Made by a program: the position numbers and the translations under genes. A stretch of 64,000 bases of DNA from Bradyrhizobium iriomotense (lineage in GTDB: Bacteria; Pseudomonadota; Alphaproteobacteria; Rhizobiales; Xanthobacteraceae), in the NCBI RefSeq assembly GCF_018129405.1, contig NZ_JAFCLP010000028.1, forward strand, positions 1 to 64,000, read 5' to 3'. The notes below the pieces were generated by a model that was not told the DNA's origin, ran no database searches, and saw only the letters and a list, made by a program, of their open reading frames with translations. The first letter of the stretch is position 1. Every line of letters begins with the position of its first letter. This document shows, in pieces, positions 60,119 to 64,000 of the stretch.

Positions 60119-61408
60119 CTAATCGCTCTCGAACGTTGCGGCGACCTTCGAGAAGTCGCGTTGGGCGAGTGCATCCCGATCGATCCAGAAATGAAGCACA
60201 CCGCCGATATCGGAGTGCCAATTGAAGAAAGCAAGATCGCCTTCCATCTGAAGCAACAGCACGTCCTCCAAATGCACCTCGGTTGCCTCTTGCCAGGTGC
60301 TGCCGTATCCCAGCATTTGATGAAGCGCTGTATTGAAGTGGCGGTACTTGCCGTCGCGCTCGGTTGGCGTCTTCCAGTGATTCTGCCGCGCCAAATTCGC
60401 GACGTAGCTGGGAGGGGCGTGGTCGGAGATATCGACGTCCTGGGTCGCCATGCAGCGGATCGTATGGTTGATGGCGTTACCGAGATCGCCCGCGATTGTA
60501 CTCACATATGTGGGCACCTTCCCGTCCAGCTCCTTGTAGGCATGCGCAACGTCGAACCACCAGGATCTGAAGCTCGCTTTTGATTCCGGATCAACGTCAT
60601 CCATTGGTGTCAGCCCCCGGCAGCGCTCGAGCCACCCGATTGCACCAGCGCGAAGGCGCTTCAATTCCATGGTTGCCTCGTCGGTGAGCGGCTTGCCGTA
60701 GTATCCACCGGTCAGATCGCCTTGGACGTGGGACAACACCGATCGGACCACGTAGGTGATCAGAAGCCAGTTGAAGGGCCAGTCCTCGTCCTTCTCGTAT
60801 TCGGTCAACCGTCGGAATTGAAGCAGATCGCTCTCATGCGGCTCTCCCGGACCGAGCGCCTTACACAATTCTTCGACCATAAGCTCACCTCCGACGGAGT
60901 CCTCCCGGAAGTAGAAGTCGCGGAATAGCCGGAAGGAGACGGGATACTTGAACTCGACCTTGGAATGGAAATCGAGATTGGGATCGAGCCATTTGACTTG
61001 GTAGTCACCGTTGGTGCCTGCCAGCGGCATCAGATCGGGCGGTGGCGCGCGGTCAGGATACGCGCTACCGTCCGTCGGGCTATAAAGTACGCGACAAGGT
61101 GGATGGCCTTCGCCGCAAAACACCGAACTACAGAAGAAATAAAGGGTGCCACGCGTCGGAAGCGGCGACCAGCCGGCTCCAGGCACTTCAGCCAAGTCAA
61201 TTTGAGCCACGAATGTCAGCGCAACCGTTTCTAACTCTCGATATACCCTGACCTCTGCGGTCGGCCAATCAAATTGCGGCGGCAATTTGGGAAGTCCGCC
61301 GAAGAAGCTCCGCGCCGGGTACGTGAGCGGCACGGGCAGATCACTGCGTCTGACAAGAACAGCAGGCCGCGCCGTTTGTTCGATTTCGTCTCGCTCGGAT
61401 CGCGCCAT
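60119..61408 (-). CDS. DUF1963 (YwqG-like) protein
   Basis: A 429-aa protein with DUF1963 features: SFFGGLPKLPPQFDWPTAEVRVYRELETVALTFVAQIDLAEVPGAGWSPLPTRGTLYFFCSS (by its parts), CRVLYSP, and the ending LLQMEGDLAFFNWHSDIGGVLHFWIDRDALAQRDFSKV. Function unknown. A central insert of about 200 residues (GGYYGKPLTDEATMELKRL; INHTIRCMATQDVDISDH) is unusual for the family. Composition is less GC-rich than the flanks, hinting at transfer. A GTG at 61429 is an alternative start. Confidence 0.8.
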   Translation of the reverse strand: MARSERDEIEQTARPAVLVRRSDLPVPLTYPARSFFGGLPKLPPQFDWPTAEVRVYRELETVALTFVAQIDLAEVPGAGWSPLPTRGTLYFFCSSVFCGEGHPPCRVLYSPTDGSAYPDRAPPPDLMPLAGTNGDYQVKWLDPNLDFHSKVEFKYPVSFRLFRDFYFREDSVGGELMVEELCKALGPGEPHESDLLQFRRLTEYEKDEDWPFNWLLITYVVRSVLSHVQGDLTGGYYGKPLTDEATMELKRLRAGAIGWLERCRGLTPMDDVDPESKASFRSWWFDVAHAYKELDGKVPTYVSTIAGDLGNAINHTIRCMATQDVDISDHAPPSYVANLARQNHWKTPTERDGKYRHFNTALHQMLGYGSTWQEATEVHLEDVLLLQMEGDLAFFNWHSDIGGVLHFWIDRDALAQRDFSKVAATFESD

Positions 61409-61526
61409 CGGGATCACCACAACTTTCACTTGAGCTTCGCCATCGAACCATTTGGCGAGGCCCCAGACAAGTCGCTGCGGTCGGCTGTGTGCGCAAGCTT
61501 CGTTGCGGCGCCTGGCGCGATGGCTA

Positions 61527-62723
61527 TCACTCGCCCGGAACGAGGCGCCCGAGCGGCGGCTGCGCCGGGCGCCGCAGCCTGCGGCGCGACAGATAGAGCA
61601 AAATGCCGGTGACCGAGAACAGCGGCATCAGGGCCGCGGCGATCATGAAGGCGAGCTTGCCGGGCCAGCCCAGGACCGCGCCACGATGGATGTCGAGCAC
61701 GTTGGCGATGATCTTCTCGCCGAACGTCTTGTCGGCATAGCGTTCCGCGGAGGTCAGCTGGCCGGTCACGGCATCGATGCGGAATTCATCACGCGTGGTG
61801 TCGAGCTTCGAATCCTTCGCCCACGACCGGATCCGTATCACCGTGCCGGGGCCGGGCGGCAGCGTCAGCAGAGCCCTGGCAAAGCGGCCGCCCTCCTCGC
61901 GCCGGAACGTCGTCCATGCCGGGTCGAACCCGATCGGCTGGGCCGGCTCGGAGCGGGCGGATGCGCGCGGCGCCTTTGCGGGCATCTTGGGCTGCATCTT
62001 CGCAGCACTGACCTCGGGGCGCGTCAGCAGCCAGACGACGCAGTCCTTGTACCAGTCGAACGAGTACCACAGGCCCGTGAGCGTCATCACCAGATAGACC
62101 GGGAGAACCCAGGTGCCGATGACCGCATGCAGCGAGCGATGCAGCCCGCGCCCGCTGAGCCCGAGATTGGGCCTCAGCCACATCTTCACGCTGCTCGCGC
62201 GGCGCGGCCAGCGCAGCACGAGACCCGAGATCAGCATGACGATCAAGCCGAGCGCGGCGACACCGGTGATCTGACGTCCCCAGCCCTTGGCATCGCCGGG
62301 GACCAGCAGCCAGCGATGCAGCCTGCGAACCGTCGCGAAAAACTCCTCGCCGCGCGGCGCCCCCAGCACCCGCGCATCATAGGGGTCGACATAGAGCGAA
62401 TTCGGTCGCGCGCCCTGCTCGTCGCGCGCGAAGCGAACCCGCACGGCGGCAGCCGGATCGCTCGACAGCATGACGGCCGAGACCTGGCCGACATCCTGCC
62501 CCGCCTTCAACCGCGCGACCAGCTCGTCCGGCATCAGTGCCGGCATCTCGCGCGGTGCGACATGCATGATGCCGGCGTTGAGATGATCGACGATCTCGTC
62601 CTCGAAACTCATGACCGCGCCGGTCAGCGCGATCACGGCAAGCACCAGCGCGAGCACCAGGCCCGCGATGGAATGGACCTGAAGCAGGGCAGCCTTGATG
62701 GTGTGGCCCAGCCGCACAGCCAT
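61527..62723 (-). CDS. PepSY-associated transmembrane protein (iron-uptake-linked reductase type)
   Basis: A 398-aa inner-membrane protein with four spans (about 15-38, 150-172, 197-222 and 352-378). Seen: HSIAGLVLALVLAVIALTGAVMSFEDEI, RRLHRWLLVP, LHRSLHAVIGTWVLPVYLVMTLTGLWYSF and VLDIHRGAVLGWPGKLAFMIAAALMPLFSVTGILLYLSRRR (by their parts). His residues in spans could bind heme. Such proteins follow TonB-dependent siderophore receptors and probably reduce or strip the imported iron complex. The receptor gene ends two bases upstream, so they share an operon. Confidence 0.9.
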   Translation of the reverse strand: MAVRLGHTIKAALLQVHSIAGLVLALVLAVIALTGAVMSFEDEIVDHLNAGIMHVAPREMPALMPDELVARLKAGQDVGQVSAVMLSSDPAAAVRVRFARDEQGARPNSLYVDPYDARVLGAPRGEEFFATVRRLHRWLLVPGDAKGWGRQITGVAALGLIVMLISGLVLRWPRRASSVKMWLRPNLGLSGRGLHRSLHAVIGTWVLPVYLVMTLTGLWYSFDWYKDCVVWLLTRPEVSAAKMQPKMPAKAPRASARSEPAQPIGFDPAWTTFRREEGGRFARALLTLPPGPGTVIRIRSWAKDSKLDTTRDEFRIDAVTGQLTSAERYADKTFGEKIIANVLDIHRGAVLGWPGKLAFMIAAALMPLFSVTGILLYLSRRRLRRPAQPPLGRLVPGE

Positions 62724-62725
62724 GA

Positions 62726-64000
62726 CTAGAACTTCACCGTCGCCGACAACGACACGCGCCGGGCATCGCCGATGGCAACGCCCAGATTGTTTTGTGCGGA
62801 CGTGTAATAGACGGTGTCGAACAGGTTCTTGACGTTGAGCTGATAGATCACCGGCAATGCTTGGTACTTCGTTTCATAGGTCGCGAACATGTCCGCAACC
62901 ACGTAGGACGGAAGCATGAACGTGTTGAGCGCATCGCCCGGACGATCGCCGACATAGCGGGCGCCGCCGCCGACCCTGAGCTGGCCGGGGAGCGCCGTGC
63001 CAAAGTCGTAGACGAGATAAAGCGATGCCGTGTTCATGGCGGCGTTCTGCAGCCGTTTGCCGGAGTACGTCGGGTCTTCCGTCACCCGCGCATCGGTGTA
63101 GCCATAGCTGCCGATCATGCTCCAATTGTCGGTAAGCCTGCCGGTGACGTCGATCTCGAGGCCACGCGAGCGAACTTTGCCGGCCGCCGTGTAGACGTTC
63201 AGGCCGGTTGCGGTGTTGAGCTGGCTGACCAGCACATTCTGCTTTTCGATGTCGTAGACCGCGACAGTGCCCGAGAGGCGCTTGTCGAGATCGAATTTCA
63301 AGCCGGTCTCATACTGCGTGCCTTCCTCGGGGGCGATGTTTGATCCCAACACGACACCGCCGCCATTGCTCAGCGGCGCAATGGTCGAGTTCGGCTTCAG
63401 CGACTGCGAGTAGCTCGCATAGAGCGATATCTGGTCGGTCAGCTTGAAAATCGCTCCGCCGAGCGGGAGGACCGCGTCGGCCGACACGTTGCTGTTGGTG
63501 ACGAAAGGTTTTCCGCGTCCTGCGATCTGGTCGTAGTCCATGTAGCGCACGCCGCCGACCAGTGCGAACCGCTCGGTCAGATGCAGCGTATCCTGGAAGA
63601 ACAGCGACCACTGGCCGAGCTTGTCGGTCTGGGCGCTGTCGCTGTTCGACACAGTCGTGCCCGGCCCGATCAATCCGTAGACCGGGTTGTAGATATTGAA
63701 GGAGGGCGTTGTCTGCCGGATCAGGTTGTCGCGGTAGATGGTGCGGTACTGGCCATCTCCGCCAAAGAGCACCTCGTTGCGCATGTTGCCGAGCCAGAAC
63801 CCGCCCGAGATGTAGGAGGTCCCATAGCTCGAATTGCTCAGCGAACCCTGCGTGCCGTCATTGCTGCGCGTCTCGACGCCTGTTTTGGCGTTGACGCCGG
63901 TGATGCGCAGCTGATTGGCGCTGAAGGTCTCGGTGTTGTAGCTGTAGGCCGCAGTGACCTTCCAGTCCTGATTGAGGCGATGCTCGACCGAGGCTTGGAT
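62726..64000 (-). CDS. TonB-dependent siderophore receptor (C-terminal part, cut by window end)
   Basis: The visible 424 residues are the beta-barrel half of an outer-membrane receptor; the N-terminal part lies beyond 64000. Seen: NQDWKVTAAYSYNTETFSANQLRITGVN, TERFALVGGVRYMDYDQIAGRGKPFV, LTDQISLYASYSQSLKPNSTIAPLSNGG, EEGTQYETGLKFDLDKRLSGTVAVYDIEKQNV, and the C-terminal barrel strand VSLSATVKF ending in Phe. This matches FpvA/FhuA-type ferric-siderophore receptors. The PepSY protein follows directly. Confidence 0.94.
   Translation of the reverse strand: MQASVEHRLNQDWKVTAAYSYNTETFSANQLRITGVNAKTGVETRSNDGTQGSLSNSSYGTSYISGGFWLGNMRNEVLFGGDGQYRTIYRDNLIRQTTPSFNIYNPVYGLIGPGTTVSNSDSAQTDKLGQWSLFFQDTLHLTERFALVGGVRYMDYDQIAGRGKPFVTNSNVSADAVLPLGGAIFKLTDQISLYASYSQSLKPNSTIAPLSNGGGVVLGSNIAPEEGTQYETGLKFDLDKRLSGTVAVYDIEKQNVLVSQLNTATGLNVYTAAGKVRSRGLEIDVTGRLTDNWSMIGSYGYTDARVTEDPTYSGKRLQNAAMNTASLYLVYDFGTALPGQLRVGGGARYVGDRPGDALNTFMLPSYVVADMFATYETKYQALPVIYQLNVKNLFDTVYYTSAQNNLGVAIGDARRVSLSATVKF

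Overview
The window looks like a chromosomal segment of a Bradyrhizobium-type alphaproteobacterium (order Hyphomicrobiales). The evidence is high GC with strong GC3 bias, gene content (C-P lyase cluster, tannase/feruloyl esterase, GntP permease with patatin, Bug-type solute-binding protein, FixK-type box), and many short palindromic dispersed repeats of kinds I recall from Bradyrhizobium and Rhodopseudomonas genomes. No ribosomal RNA, CRISPR array, complete insertion sequence or prophage was seen.

Layout. 1-4.4 kb: start of an unknown gene, an alpha/beta hydrolase, a membrane protein, an EthD-like protein, a cyclic-nucleotide-domain/thioredoxin-reductase-like flavoprotein and a small charged protein. 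4.7-7.3 kb: a tRNA-Thr(GGT) followed by a gene-poor, repeat-rich stretch with a DUF3024 gene between two near-identical palindromic repeats. 7.3-11.5 kb: a CNBD protein, PlsY, a ferric-reductase-like membrane protein with a secreted dioxygenase-fold protein, and an LLM flavin oxidoreductase. 11.7-17.2 kb: a six-gene leftward catabolic operon (Bug-type binding protein, flavin reductase, FAH-family protein, hydratase, RidA, amidohydrolase) divergent from an IclR regulator whose start overlaps a perfect 17-bp palindrome. 17.4-20.1 kb: O-acetylhomoserine sulfhydrylase with a hydrolase, and a histone-like basic protein. 20.1-21.6 kb: a sulfonate-type binding protein and a 73-aa protein behind a leader peptide ending in four Cys codons.

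22.6-36.3 kb is a complete phosphonate island: leftward phnGHIJKLMN, rightward phnF, leftward phnC-D-E-E, and a rightward operon of a hexapeptide acyltransferase, a second PhnM and a DUF1045 2H-phosphoesterase that may replace the absent PhnP. PhoB-like boxes lie before all three structural operons, and a 26-bp palindrome suited to PhnF lies between phnG and phnF. The expected logic is activation under phosphate starvation plus repression by PhnF.

36.3-49.9 kb: a methanethiol-oxidase/SBP56 protein with a membrane partner, a DapA-fold lyase, a chemoreceptor, a marR-crotonase operon with an apparently leaderless promoter, a TetR-controlled EmrAB-type pump, a host-attachment protein and Hsp20 sharing a FixK/FNR-type box, and a tannase-family esterase. 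50.2-54.6 kb: a tight four-gene operon of TelA, a lipoprotein fusing a solute-binding domain to a von Willebrand A domain, an XpaC-like protein and a second binding-protein-like exported protein. This is the best candidate in the window for a poorly described system. 54.6-64 kb: GntP permease with patatin, SerA, a triple-rhodanese protein, a DUF1963 protein, and a PepSY membrane protein beside a TonB-dependent receptor cut by the window end.
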